This document shows positions 34,610-43,802 of a DNA stretch of 64,000 bases, in pieces. Source of the DNA: Paenibacillus sp. V4I3 (lineage in GTDB: Bacteria; Bacillota; Bacilli; Paenibacillales; NBRC-103111); contig NZ_JAUSZA010000001.1 in assembly GCF_030817215.1 (NCBI RefSeq), positions 7,228,501 through 7,292,500 of the forward strand, given 5' to 3'. The notes below the pieces were generated by a model. The model ran no database searches and was not told where the DNA came from. It saw only the letters and a list, made by a program, of their open reading frames with translations. Position 1 is the stretch's first letter, and the number at the start of each line of letters is the position of its first letter. Position numbers and translations under genes: made by a program.

Positions 34610-34900
34610 CTATTCTTCATCTTCAGGGTCTTTCATTTCTTTCATGACAATTTCCGTTTGCTGCGCGATTGCCTCTTCCAAATTAGCTAAGCTATTTAAA
34701 TAAGCCGTTATATTCTTAGTTAGTTGTAATGCTTGCTCCTGCAGCATGCCTATGCCATCGAAATTAGGATGCGAGTCAGGTATATCGTTGGCAATGGTGG
34801 CCATTTGTGTCGAAACACTTCGATGCGTCTCCAAGATTCTAGACATCTCACGATGCGATGCTGCAATGTGAGAAATAATCTTTGTCACTCGCTGTTCCAA
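34610..34900 (-). CDS. small coiled-coil protein, unknown (first gene)
   Basis: The protein has about 96 residues from a TTG at 34900 that follows GGAGG by 9 bases; a GTG at 34930 has no ribosome site. It is helical throughout with 'EMSRILETHRSVSTQMATIANDI' and an acidic C-terminus. It lies 85 bases after the GT2 gene at 34986 and belongs to the same operon. No function is recognised. Confidence 0.6.
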   Translation of the reverse strand: MEQRVTKIISHIAASHREMSRILETHRSVSTQMATIANDIPDSHPNFDGIGMLQEQALQLTKNITAYLNSLANLEEAIAQQTEIVMKEMKDPEDEE

Positions 34901-34985
34901 TCTCTTTCGCCTCCAACTCCACTTTTTCACTCTAAGTTATGCAGCAATGCAGAGAACGGTGACTCCAGAAGCTTCACGCCCGGCC

Positions 34986-35714
34986 TTATATGAAGCTGTG
35001 CGGGTCAACGCCCCATTTATCAATAAACTTCTGGCGATTTTGCTGCAGCAGCCCTTGCACAGCCTCTTGACCCTTTTTGCTAAAGCTTGAACTGCCATGA
35101 TGGAAGATGAAGCAATCCCCTGTTATAAGCAATCGATATCCTGCAAGCCGAGCCCGATAGCATAAATCATCGTCTTCGAAGTGCCCCGGGGAGAATCTTT
35201 CGTCCATAAAGCCGACTTTATCTAACAATTCCCTTTTGAAAAGTAAGCAAATCCCGACCAAGCGTTCTGTTTCCTGCCATAAAGAAGTATCCACATTGTT
35301 ATATTTCGCTGCCATGTCGGCTATGTTCGTAAATGGTTCCTGAATCTGCTGTTTACCGCTCGCATAATTCGTCACAGGACCTACCATACCTATGTCCTCA
35401 CTGCTGTATAAACAGCTCAGCAGGTTATCCAACCAATTCGGAGTCACGATGGTATCGTTATTGAGCAGCATCAAGGTATTTCCAGTCGCAATTTGAAGGC
35501 CATAATTACAAGCAGCGGGGAAGCCGCGATTCGTTGGAATTGAAACCAGCTTCAATCGCTCTCTATAGCAGTACTCCAGGGTTCCATCCTGTGATCCATT
35601 ATCAACTACGATAATTTCAAATGGAACAGAAGTATGGCTGCGAATTGATGCTACACACTCTTTTAGCAAGGTAAGGCCATTGAAAGTTGGAATCACGATA
35701 CTGGTTACCTGCAT
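34986..35714 (-). CDS. GT2-family glycosyltransferase
   Basis: This 242-residue GT-A enzyme has the strand 'SIVIPTFNG', 'DNGSQDGT', the metal/nucleotide motif 'LLNNDT' (N-D in place of D-x-D), and 'GHFEDDDLCYRARLAGY' with the catalytic acidic cluster, plus 'FHHGSSSF'. These are typical of rhamnosyl- or related transferases acting on cell-surface glycans. There is no membrane segment. It is third of three adjacent GT2 genes in the operon; 6 bases separate it from the upstream gene. Confidence 0.88.
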   Translation of the reverse strand: MQVTSIVIPTFNGLTLLKECVASIRSHTSVPFEIIVVDNGSQDGTLEYCYRERLKLVSIPTNRGFPAACNYGLQIATGNTLMLLNNDTIVTPNWLDNLLSCLYSSEDIGMVGPVTNYASGKQQIQEPFTNIADMAAKYNNVDTSLWQETERLVGICLLFKRELLDKVGFMDERFSPGHFEDDDLCYRARLAGYRLLITGDCFIFHHGSSSFSKKGQEAVQGLLQQNRQKFIDKWGVDPHSFI

Positions 35715-35720
35715 GCCCCT

Positions 35721-36818
35721 TCACCTCTCCAGAAATCCCCTTTTTCTAATGATATCAGGAAACACGATTCGCTCACCTTTCAACTTCATCGCAAGCTGCA
35801 GCGCCTCTACATGATCGCCAATAATCAAACGGGCAACCGGGTTGTTTTCCCCTTTATTGTGACTTCGGATTTTGTTCATAGATATGACGTTAACACTTGT
35901 TGGCGCAGTAATTCGTAATCCAATCAGAATCGCGTTTACCTGTGCTTTGGGTGGAACCATTAACTCGGAACATCCGATCTGCTTCAGCGCATTCCTTGAT
36001 AGAGCATGAGGAACTGCCGTGAGCGAGTTCGCATTCAATTCTGGTCTATTCAACGTTATGTTAAGAAACCGCTTCATCACGGTTACGGAATCCCAGAGTG
36101 AAAATGTAGGTAAATATGGTGTTATGTTGTTTAGAGCAAGATCTGAGCCACGTTCAACATCATAGATAAAAGGAATAAGTTTCTCGGCCTGCACGACAAA
36201 ATCTCCATCCAAAAAGAGCAAAATATCCGAATGCGACAGTTTGGCACCTATCGATCTCCCGACATCATGGCCCAATGGATCGGGGAAGTGAACGATGAGA
36301 GCATGCGAGTGCGCTCTTACTTTCTCTAAGGTGCGATCACTCGAGCCATTCACAATAATAATGATCTCATCTAATGGTAATCGATTCAGCTGCTCTATCA
36401 CCTTCACGATGGTGTGCTCTTCATTCATCACACTCACAATAACGCCAACGGAACGGGCTGTTGGCATGAGTACCCAATTGGGTACATGCAATTTAGCAGC
36501 TTTACAGTAGCCATGCACATACCCTTTTGACGCTGCTTCATAGCTTAGTTCGTTGGTAGCGAGCAATTGAGAATTAGCCCTGTGCACCCAAAGGTTATTG
36601 AGTGCTTTCTTTTGGTAAGCCTCCTTCGTAATATCGTGTTCGCGTGCATCTTGTTTACCCGCCCGCGATCCCCAATTTCTCCAGTATAATTGGGTTCTTG
36701 TTAGGGAAGGAGTGTGTTTAGCGGGGGAACGGAGCACGGATTTCTTAAGCTGGGTTCGTTCTTTTTTCACTACCAGTGACAAGGGTTGAGGGTTTGGTTT
36801 CTTGATGCTTAGCTTCAT
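35721..36818 (-). CDS. GT2-family glycosyltransferase with basic N-terminal extension
   Basis: The protein has 365 residues. The first 100 are Lys/Arg-rich and not part of the fold ('RTQLYWRNWGSRAGKQD'). The catalytic domain starts at 'VGVIVSVMNEEHTI' and contains 'NGSSDRT', 'GHDVGRSIGAKLSHSDILLFLDGDFVV' (D-G-D) and 'AVPHALSRNAL'. It is clearly paralogous to the next gene upstream, sharing 'LGHDVGRSIGA' and 'LIIGDHxEA'. The basic extension recalls the basic tails of other proteins in this locus. Confidence 0.85.
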   Translation of the reverse strand: MKLSIKKPNPQPLSLVVKKERTQLKKSVLRSPAKHTPSLTRTQLYWRNWGSRAGKQDAREHDITKEAYQKKALNNLWVHRANSQLLATNELSYEAASKGYVHGYCKAAKLHVPNWVLMPTARSVGVIVSVMNEEHTIVKVIEQLNRLPLDEIIIIVNGSSDRTLEKVRAHSHALIVHFPDPLGHDVGRSIGAKLSHSDILLFLDGDFVVQAEKLIPFIYDVERGSDLALNNITPYLPTFSLWDSVTVMKRFLNITLNRPELNANSLTAVPHALSRNALKQIGCSELMVPPKAQVNAILIGLRITAPTSVNVISMNKIRSHNKGENNPVARLIIGDHVEALQLAMKLKGERIVFPDIIRKRGFLER

Positions 36819-36822
36819 GTGA

Positions 36823-37788
36823 TCACCTCATCATTTCTCTAATACGCAATTGGTCATGCATACTCGCTCTTTCATCAGAGGCTTGGATCAGCCACCCAAT
36901 GGCTTCCAAATGATCGCCGATAATTAGATCACCTACAGGATCTACATCTTTAACCCTACTTCGGATGCGATTTCTGAGCCCGACTTGGATAAGCTGCGCT
37001 GCCTTTATATGAAGTCCGCGTTGTACAGCTATTGCCTGAGCCAGAGGTGGAACAGCTAAATTCTCAGCTCCAATGATGTCGAGCGCTTTGCGACTAATTG
37101 CGTGTGGGATCGTCGTCATGGAGGCGCCTTGTAAGTCTGGTCGGCCTAGTATCGCGTTAAGTGCGTGTTTGGCTAGAACGACCCTATGAACATTCGCTTT
37201 TGTTACGATTCCGTTATATTTATTTAATGCTACATCCACGCCTTGCTGCACAGCTCGGATCAGTGGGATCGTTTCCTTGGCAGATACAACAAAATCGGCA
37301 TCAAGAAATAATAGAATATCCCCTTTAGCTTCCATCGCACCAATGCTTCTCCCAACATCATGTCCTAGCCGTTGACTAAACGAGATAACCCTTGCCCCTA
37401 ATTGCGTCGCTACACGCTTACTACCATCCGTTGAACCATTATCAACCACTATAACTTCTGTTTGTGGATGCACGCGGAAAGCTTCCCGAATGACTTTGGC
37501 CAAGGTACGAGCTTCGTTGCAAACCGGAATGATGACCGATACTTTTGGCTGATGCTGATGCAAGGTGACGGAGGAGATTAGCTGCTTCCGTTTCCGCTGA
37601 ATACGCTGGTTACTCAATTCGTCCTCAACTCCTGTCCATGGCGGAATGCCTGCTTTATATATTCTATGATTGCAACAGAAAGGGGACAGGGCAGAAGCCG
37701 TACTAGTAGAAAACAGGCATTTGTACAGCCTATCCCTGACTAGTCCCAAGTAGAATAAATAGAAGATGAAGTAAGCCCATTTGTTCAA
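36823..37788 (-). CDS. GT2-family glycosyltransferase (paralogue)
   Basis: The frame allows 321 residues from a TTG at 37788, but the first 58 residues look odd. A TTG about 59 codons in, near 37614, has GAGGA before it and may be the real start. The GT-A domain has 'SVIIPVCNEARTL', 'DNGSTDGS', 'LFLDADFVV' (D-A-D) and 'TIPHAISRKAL'. It shares its layout with the adjacent 365-residue enzyme and lies 4 bases upstream of it. It is the first gene of the six-gene operon. Confidence 0.82.
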   Translation of the reverse strand: MNKWAYFIFYLFYLGLVRDRLYKCLFSTSTASALSPFCCNHRIYKAGIPPWTGVEDELSNQRIQRKRKQLISSVTLHQHQPKVSVIIPVCNEARTLAKVIREAFRVHPQTEVIVVDNGSTDGSKRVATQLGARVISFSQRLGHDVGRSIGAMEAKGDILLFLDADFVVSAKETIPLIRAVQQGVDVALNKYNGIVTKANVHRVVLAKHALNAILGRPDLQGASMTTIPHAISRKALDIIGAENLAVPPLAQAIAVQRGLHIKAAQLIQVGLRNRIRSRVKDVDPVGDLIIGDHLEAIGWLIQASDERASMHDQLRIREMMR

Positions 37789-38082
37789 CCTTGAATCCAG
37801 TTTATAATTTGTACGAATGAACAGGGGTAAATGTCGTGCCGATACGATTGCCCCACTAATATATTATAGTGACCTATGACATTGAATTAAAACGGAGGTT
37901 AGCACCCCTCCCTGTCCGTTAGCAGGCGGGCAAGCGATGTGTCATCCGAAGAGCATGCTATTTTCCCTGTATATAGTAAACAAAAAATAACAAGTGTGTA
38001 GAAATATTATTCCCACATCCTCAATACCTCATGGAAATATGAAATGGACTTGATTATGGTAGCGGGGTATCTCAACCGCCGC

Positions 38083-38464
38083 ATCATCTACAGCATTCAT
38101 CCCCGTATGAAATCCCGTACCGCCCAAATGAAAGCTTCGGCATAGTATCATCATTGGAATTCCATGAACCTTTCGGCTCTTTCGACTTTGTTCAGTTGGA
38201 GAAGCACGCTTTGCGCGCTCAACCGACAACGGAACTGGAAAGGAGAAATGCTGTATTTTTCACGTTTCTACTATACTCCGAAACAGCACGAAAAGACCGA
38301 AGTCGATCGATTGCAGCAACGTTGTTATCGGTCAGAGGCGCAGCCCTTGCCGATGCTTGAAGTTTCATGTTGCATATGCCGAGCCTTACTCGGCAATACC
38401 CTCAAGGGATTTGGGTAAGGATATGTCGATCAAAGTCATTAAATATGTACTGGGAGGTAAATGA
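38083..38464 (+). pseudogene. decayed FnlC/WecB-like 2-epimerase (fnlC remnant)
   Basis: Pieces of the intact epimerase at 49999-51093 can be read here in order but in shifting frames. They are 'IIYSIHPRMKSR', then 'FHEPFGSFDFVQLEKHAL', then 'TDNGT...CCIFHVST', then 'IDCSNVVIGQRR', and finally 'KVIKYVLGGK' and a stop. The first two-thirds of the gene is absent. The remnant ends at the start of an intact fnlA, the same order as in the complete pair at 49-51 kb. It is non-functional. Confidence 0.85.
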
Positions 38465-38466
38465 CT

Positions 38467-39453
38467 ATGTATAAAAATAGCACGATTTTAGTGACGGGAG
38501 GCACGGGGTCTTGGGGGCATGAGTTGGTCACGCAGCTTCTGAAGCATGACCCGAAGAAAATCATCATATATTCACGGAACGAGTCTGCACAAGTCGCTAT
38601 GAAACGGGCTTTCGAGGATCAGCGGCTCAGCTTTTGCATTGGAGAAGTGCGTGATAAGGAAGCGTTAAGCCGGGCTTGCCGAGGCGTCGATTATTTGTTC
38701 CATCTGGCGGCGCTTAAGCACGTTCCAGTCTGTGAGGACCAGCCTTACGAGGCGCTGAAAACCAACGTGCTAGGTACGCAAAATGTCATTGAAGCCGCCA
38801 TTGAAAATGGCGTTAAAAAAGTCATCAACATTTCTACAGACAAAGCAGCCAATCCTTCAAACTTCTACGGGATGACCAAATCGATCGGCGAGAAGCTGAT
38901 CATTTATGCGAATTTGCTTAAGACTCCGACCAGATTCGTGTGCGTACGCGGGGGGAATGTTCTAGGTACGAACGGTAGTGTAATCCACTTGTTCAAGCAG
39001 CAAATTCGGGAAAAAGGCCAAATCGGTCTAACGCATAAAGATATGACTCGATTTTTCCTTACGCTTCAAGAAGCGATCGCCATGCTGCTGAGAGCGACAG
39101 CCGAGGGAAGCGGCGGAGAAACGTTCGTGATGAAAATGCCAACCTGCCGTATCCTAGATTTGGCTGAGGTTCTGATGGAATCCATGGGTAAAACCGAGGT
39201 AGAGGTGGTAGAGCTGGGGGTACGGCCTGGAGAGAAAATTCATGAGATTCTCTACTCAGAGTACGAAGCTCAAAACACGGTTGTTTTCAATGAAGAGTAC
39301 TTAATTATCCTGCCGACGCTGGATATTCCTGGACTGAAGGAGAAGTATGCTGGATTCCCGCGGGTGGCCGCAGATGAATACACATCCGCCGAGGATTTGA
39401 TGAACAAACAGCAAATTCGGGATCTTTTGGAAAAAGGCGGTTTTTTGACATGA
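38467..39453 (+). CDS. fnlA: UDP-GlcNAc 4,6-dehydratase/epimerase, FnlA/CapE-like (copy 1)
   Basis: This 328-residue extended SDR has 'TILVTGGTGSWGHEL' (NAD loop), 'LAALKHVPVCEDQP', 'STDKAANPSNFYGMTK' (Y-x3-K catalytic pair) and 'VRPGEKIHEILYSEYE'. Family members start UDP-L-FucNAc or UDP-QuiNAc synthesis from UDP-GlcNAc. ATG 38467 lies nine bases after GGAGG; ATG 38461 is too close to it. The stop overlaps the fnlB start (ATGA). A second copy lies at 48987 on the other strand. Confidence 0.85.
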   Translation: MYKNSTILVTGGTGSWGHELVTQLLKHDPKKIIIYSRNESAQVAMKRAFEDQRLSFCIGEVRDKEALSRACRGVDYLFHLAALKHVPVCEDQPYEALKTNVLGTQNVIEAAIENGVKKVINISTDKAANPSNFYGMTKSIGEKLIIYANLLKTPTRFVCVRGGNVLGTNGSVIHLFKQQIREKGQIGLTHKDMTRFFLTLQEAIAMLLRATAEGSGGETFVMKMPTCRILDLAEVLMESMGKTEVEVVELGVRPGEKIHEILYSEYEAQNTVVFNEEYLIILPTLDIPGLKEKYAGFPRVAADEYTSAEDLMNKQQIRDLLEKGGFLT

Positions 39454-40316
39454 GAATACTCGTTATCGGTGGAAACGGAATGGCCGGGCATATGCTTCTG
39501 CAGTATTTAACCAAACGTACAGATTATGAGGTATTCTATACGGTTCGTTCGACATCGGCCTCGGTATGTGAAGTTGTAAAGGCAGGCCGTGCTACACAGC
39601 TTTATTTGGATACGTTGGACGTTCCTGCGGTGAAAGAGACAATTCGACTTGTAAAACCTGATGTAATCGTGAACTGCGTGGGCATTCTTAATGATTTTGC
39701 CAGAGAGCATGCATTAGAAGCCTACCAGATCAACGGTAAGCTTCCGCATGAGCTTGCCAAGACCGTCGAAGCGTACGGAGGCCGGCTTGTGCATATCAGT
39801 TCGGACTGCGTCTATTCCGGGAATCGGGGAAACTACGAGGAACACCACATACCGGATGGGACTTCCGTATATGCCAAGACAAAGGCGCTCGGGGAAGTGA
39901 AGGCATATCCGCACATCACGGTGCGGACCTCTATTATAGGGCCGGAAATCCGCAAGGATGGCATTGGTCTTATGCATTGGTTTTTCCGTCAGCAAGGAGC
40001 GGTCAAAGGCTTTACTAAGGTACCATGGAACGGTGTAACGACCTTGGAACTTGTTAAATTTATTCATCATGCAATAGAACGGGGCCCGGAACTGCACGGT
40101 CTTGTGCATTTGACAGCCGCTGAGACGGTGAGCAAGTGCGAGCTGCTGCAGCTGTTTCAGCAAGTTTTCGGGAAGAAAGATGTCGTGATTGAGCCTGACG
40201 ATGCAATTGTGTTAGACCGTACGCTGATATGCACGCGCAACGATCTCGGTTACCAAGCGCCGGGTTACGAGGCTATGCTCGGAGAGCTGCGCGATTGGAT
40301 GTGTGCAGTACCATGA
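39450..40316 (+). CDS. fnlB: RmlD-like reductase, FnlB/WbjC/CapF type
   Basis: This 288-residue SDR begins 'ILVIGGNGMAGHMLLQYL' and has 'NCVGILND', 'VHISSDCVYSGNRGNYEE', and 'YAKTKALGE' with the Y-x3-K pair. This matches the reductase that follows FnlA in UDP-L-FucNAc synthesis better than true RmlD, whose opening is G-x-x-G-Q-L-G (as in the gene at 55661). It overlaps both neighbours by four bases. It is the only copy in the window, so both FnlA copies would depend on it. Confidence 0.75.
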   Translation: MRILVIGGNGMAGHMLLQYLTKRTDYEVFYTVRSTSASVCEVVKAGRATQLYLDTLDVPAVKETIRLVKPDVIVNCVGILNDFAREHALEAYQINGKLPHELAKTVEAYGGRLVHISSDCVYSGNRGNYEEHHIPDGTSVYAKTKALGEVKAYPHITVRTSIIGPEIRKDGIGLMHWFFRQQGAVKGFTKVPWNGVTTLELVKFIHHAIERGPELHGLVHLTAAETVSKCELLQLFQQVFGKKDVVIEPDDAIVLDRTLICTRNDLGYQAPGYEAMLGELRDWMCAVP

Positions 40317-41308
40317 CAAAGGGTCGGATCTTAATAACCGGTGCGAGCGGATTTACCGGCCGCCACGCATGCACGCACTTCGCTCGCCTTGGCTACGAGG
40401 TAGTTGCAGTGGTACGGCGGCCCGGCTCTCTCGAGCAGGACTTGGTGCGCGAGGTTGTCTGTAATCTCGCGCAACAAGCTGAAGTGCAACGGCTTCTTAT
40501 GACGGAACGTCCACAGCTACTGCTGCACCTGGCCGGCCTTAACGCGGTGGCAGACTCGTGGGCGGAGCCGCTCGCGTACATGAGCGGCAATGTCATGTCG
40601 ACCCTGTACCTCATCGACAGCTTGCGTGAACTCAGCCTGCATAGCTGCCGAGTGCTGGTGGCAGGCTCGATGCTGGGCCCCCGCTTCCAAGAGGATGATC
40701 AGCCACAGCCCTTGCATCCCTACAGCCTGAGCAAAACCGTACAGACGCTGGTCGCCCGTGCTTGGGGTCATCTTTTCCGACTACCTGTCATGATTGCCCA
40801 GCCTTCTAACTTGATCGGCCCAGGGCGGTCGAACGGCCTCTGCGGTCTCATCGGCGCGCACTTAGCTCATTTGGAGGTATCCGCAGCCGACGCGGGAACC
40901 GATTCTCTGGAACTAGCTCCCGCACCGTTTCGGCTCTCTTCCCTTACCGAAGCGCGCGATTTCATAGATGTGCGCGATGCGGTGCACGCCTACGAGCATA
41001 TCCTTCACCTCGGAGAGCCAGGCCATGTCTACCCGATCGGCTCCGGACGGCTGCGCTCGCTAGGTGAGACGGCCGCCTGCTTCGAGTCGCGGGTAGCGGC
41101 TCCTGTCCGCTGGCTTATCGGTGCTGACGTACAAAATCCGGTGTCCTTGGTCCAGGAAATGGATGACGGGCTGATCATCGATCCACCGCCACCAGAAAAG
41201 CAGTCATCCGTCAATACGGCACCAATGCAGACGCTAGGCTGGTATCCATCCATCCCGTTCGAACAATCGGTCGAGGACATCTTGAATTACTTTCGGCGTA
41301 ATAGTTGA
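40313..41308 (+). CDS. NAD-dependent epimerase/dehydratase (extended SDR)
   Basis: The protein has 331 residues from the ATG that overlaps the fnlB stop. It has 'ILITGASGFTGRHACTHFARLGYEV', 'LLHLAGLNAV', 'YSLSKTVQTLVARAWG' (Y-x3-K) and 'DFIDVRDAVHAYEHIL'. These resemble GDP-4-keto-6-deoxymannose reductases and related sugar epimerases, but the substrate is not clear. The first half of the gene is unusually GC-rich compared with its neighbours. Its place after fnlAB suggests a role in making another sugar of the same glycan. Confidence 0.75.
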   Translation: MTKGRILITGASGFTGRHACTHFARLGYEVVAVVRRPGSLEQDLVREVVCNLAQQAEVQRLLMTERPQLLLHLAGLNAVADSWAEPLAYMSGNVMSTLYLIDSLRELSLHSCRVLVAGSMLGPRFQEDDQPQPLHPYSLSKTVQTLVARAWGHLFRLPVMIAQPSNLIGPGRSNGLCGLIGAHLAHLEVSAADAGTDSLELAPAPFRLSSLTEARDFIDVRDAVHAYEHILHLGEPGHVYPIGSGRLRSLGETAACFESRVAAPVRWLIGADVQNPVSLVQEMDDGLIIDPPPPEKQSSVNTAPMQTLGWYPSIPFEQSVEDILNYFRRNS

Positions 41309-41332
41309 ATTTAAATAGAGGAGTGGGACCCT

Positions 41333-42058
41333 ATGATGCCTAAAGTCTCGATCGTCATTCCGTTTTATAACGACTCCTATGTCGATCAAGCCATTACCAG
41401 CGCACTAGCACAAACTTATCCGAATGTGGAGATCATTGTGGTCGACGATGGCTCGACCCGATACGCAGAGAAGATAACCCCTTTCACAGGTCATGGTCGA
41501 AATGTCCATTACTTGGGCAAAGCCAATGGCGGGACAGCCAGCGCACTGAACCACGGCATTCGCATGGCATCAGGGGAATATATCGCATGGCTAAGCTCGG
41601 ATGATTTGTTCTATCCGCATAAATTGATGATGCAAATGCAATACATGCTGGCAGCCAAAGCGAAAATAAGCTTTACGGCCTTTGATATGATTGATGAACA
41701 TAACCGGATTACACAATCCGGCATAGCCGGACGGTTTCCGACGGTTCAGGCATTTTACAGAGCGATGCTTACTACGAATCCTATCAACGGATGTACGGTT
41801 ATAGCGAGCCGTAATTTGTATCTGCAGATGGGACTATTTAACGAAGGTCTGACATACACGCACGATTACGACTTGTGGTTACGGATTATTTTGGCCAGGC
41901 ACGATGTCGTCTTCCTGGATCAAGCGCTCATTAAATACCGCTGGCATTCCCAGATGGGAACGGTTAAGTATCGACCTGCGATCGATAACGAAATCCGTAT
42001 GGTACAAAATGCACATACGCCGGCCATGCTGTCTTACTTATCTGAGCTTGGTGTTTAA
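41333..42058 (+). CDS. GT2-family glycosyltransferase
   Basis: This 241-residue GT-A enzyme has 'SIVIPFYNDSYVDQAITSALAQTYPNVEIIVVDDGS', then 'SGEYIAWLSSDDLFYPHK' (D-D motif) and 'THDYDLWLRI'. It is closely related to the gene at 43063, with the same 'INGCTVxxxxxxxxxxGLFxEGL/ALxxTHDYDLWLRI' layout, so the pair arose by duplication. There is no membrane segment. AGGAGTGGG precedes the start. Confidence 0.88.
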   Translation: MMPKVSIVIPFYNDSYVDQAITSALAQTYPNVEIIVVDDGSTRYAEKITPFTGHGRNVHYLGKANGGTASALNHGIRMASGEYIAWLSSDDLFYPHKLMMQMQYMLAAKAKISFTAFDMIDEHNRITQSGIAGRFPTVQAFYRAMLTTNPINGCTVIASRNLYLQMGLFNEGLTYTHDYDLWLRIILARHDVVFLDQALIKYRWHSQMGTVKYRPAIDNEIRMVQNAHTPAMLSYLSELGV

Positions 42059-42084
42059 GCTATGAAAGGCGGAGAATAAATCGA

Positions 42085-42663
42085 ATGATACAAGAATCTG
42101 ACCGTAAAGATGTTATGAATATCCTGTATCAGCTCGTCAACGGGCAGGCTTACAGCCTGCTTGATGTGGGCTGTGGGTTATTTTCCCACGTCGAAGGCTT
42201 CGAATGCCCGGTTATTGTCGGTGTTGATGCTCATAGACCTTATCTAGCCAACCGGGTCAACCGCTCACCGCACTTGATTCCGATTTGGGCGGACGCAACG
42301 CAATTGAACGCTTTTCTGATGCCCAAATCATTCTCGATGGCGCTGTTCAATGATTCGCTTGAGCATTTCTCCAAGCAGAACGGTTTGAAGCTCTTAGCCA
42401 TGGCTGAGGAAATTGCCGTAAAACGGGTCATTGTCTTTACACCCCGAGGTTACTTTAAGCAGGCCGGGTACGATTACTACAACATGCAAGGGGAAACCCA
42501 CCAGGAACATCGCAGCGGGTGGGAAGCGGAAGAGCTGGAGGAGCTCGGCTATCAAGTGCTTATTTTGAAGGGGCTGCACGATCGGACCAATCTATCTTTC
42601 GTTAAATCTTACGGGGTGGATCATCCGCCCATCGATGCCTTGATTGCTTGGAAAGATCTATGA
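42085..42663 (+). CDS. class I SAM-dependent methyltransferase
   Basis: This 192-residue protein carries a SAM-binding motif 'SLLDVGCGLFSHVEGF', a following acidic 'GVDAHRPYL' and 'ALFNDSLEHFSKQNG'. It is probably a small sugar O- or N-methyltransferase, given its place among glycosyltransferases. It follows the GT2 gene by 26 bases, so it is in the same operon. No closer family is recognised. Confidence 0.75.
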   Translation: MIQESDRKDVMNILYQLVNGQAYSLLDVGCGLFSHVEGFECPVIVGVDAHRPYLANRVNRSPHLIPIWADATQLNAFLMPKSFSMALFNDSLEHFSKQNGLKLLAMAEEIAVKRVIVFTPRGYFKQAGYDYYNMQGETHQEHRSGWEAEELEELGYQVLILKGLHDRTNLSFVKSYGVDHPPIDALIAWKDL

Positions 42664-43062
42664 ATTATTATGCCTTTGAGTGACTTCAAAGTCCTTTGCC
42701 TGCAAGAAGGAGAGGTCCAACGGATGCTGGCGAAGCCGATAGGCTGCTAACATCCGGCTGGATCCATTCTTTTTCCCAGAAAGATCTGATCGATAACCGT
42801 ACTTGGACGAGGTTGTAGTTCGGTTTCCATTTTTCTCATCGATACATAAAACGGAAGGAAATACAAAAATACTACCGAGAGCTGCAGCCAAAAAGGAGGT
42901 TCCGTATAGTTGGCATATCCCTTGCTATCAGCCCAGACGAACTGGAATGCTCCCGGCTCTAAATCATATAAACCCTAGAATTAGACGAATAGTCGGGGTA
43001 CATCTACCGAGTCCAACAGGGTACCCACGCATAGAATAATATAAGTTAAATCTATTAAGGAG
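42664..43062. other. gene-free stretch, no clear content
   Basis: About 400 bases lie between the methyltransferase and the next GT2. I see ribosome-site-like AAGGAGG near 42892 followed by only short broken frames, and no convincing promoter or terminator. It may be degraded sequence. Confidence 0.4.
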
Positions 43063-43800
43063 GTGTATGCACTTGTGCTTGCAAAAGTGACCATCGTAAT
43101 TCCCTTTTACAATTGTAATTATGTTGGGCAAGCCGTACGCAGCGCTCTTAAGCAATCATATCCGAACAAAGAGGTTCTTGTTGTGGATGACGGCTCTGAC
43201 AACAGGTATTTCAAAGAGCTTCGGCCTTTTTTAGGGGAAATCACATATATTCAAAAAAAAAACGGGGGTACAGCCAGCGCGTTAAACTTAGGTATTAAAA
43301 AGGCTTCCGGAAATTATATCACTTGGCTCAGTTCTGATGATTTATATGCCCCGGAGAAAGTCGAAAAACAAGTTTCATTTATGCAAAAGCATGGCGCGTT
43401 GTTCAGTTTTAGTAACTATTGTCTCATCAATGAGACTAATGAAGTCATAGCACGCGTTGTAGGACCCCGCTATCGTACAGTAATCGAGTTTTACCGTGAC
43501 TTTTTAAAGGGAAATACCATCAACGGATGCACAGTCATGATGCATAAGCAAATTTTCAACGATGTGGGACTTTTTGACGAAGCTCTTCCTTTTACGCATG
43601 ATTATGATCTGTGGCTTCGCATCATGCTTGCAAGACACGATTTGTATTATTTAGACGAATCATTAACGATGTACCGCTATCACTCCGAAATGGGTACACG
43701 TAAATATGGTGACAAGATTGCTAAAGAAATTGAAATCACCCGAGGCAAATATCAGCTTCGTTTGTCCAAGCTTATCGATCAAATCATCGGGGGTGAATAA
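43063..43800 (+). CDS. GT2-family glycosyltransferase (paralogue of 41333)
   Basis: The protein has about 241-245 residues. AAGGAGG is only a few bases before ATG 43063, and an in-frame GTG at 43075 is better spaced, so the start is uncertain. It has 'VTIVIPFYNCNYVGQAVRSALKQSYPNKEVLVVDDGS', 'SGNYITWLSSDDLYAPEK' and 'THDYDLWLRI'. It is more AT-rich than its paralogue at 41333. Its stop is 2 bases before the start of the frameshifted GT4 gene. Confidence 0.87.
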   Translation: MYALVLAKVTIVIPFYNCNYVGQAVRSALKQSYPNKEVLVVDDGSDNRYFKELRPFLGEITYIQKKNGGTASALNLGIKKASGNYITWLSSDDLYAPEKVEKQVSFMQKHGALFSFSNYCLINETNEVIARVVGPRYRTVIEFYRDFLKGNTINGCTVMMHKQIFNDVGLFDEALPFTHDYDLWLRIMLARHDLYYLDESLTMYRYHSEMGTRKYGDKIAKEIEITRGKYQLRLSKLIDQIIGGE

Positions 43801-43802
43801 GG

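Noticed and set aside
37789..38082. Possible gene or regulatory RNA in the 300 bases before the fnlC remnant
   Set aside because: Only short broken frames and an imperfect GC hairpin were found; nothing could be named. It may be more of the lost fnlC region or simple intergenic DNA.
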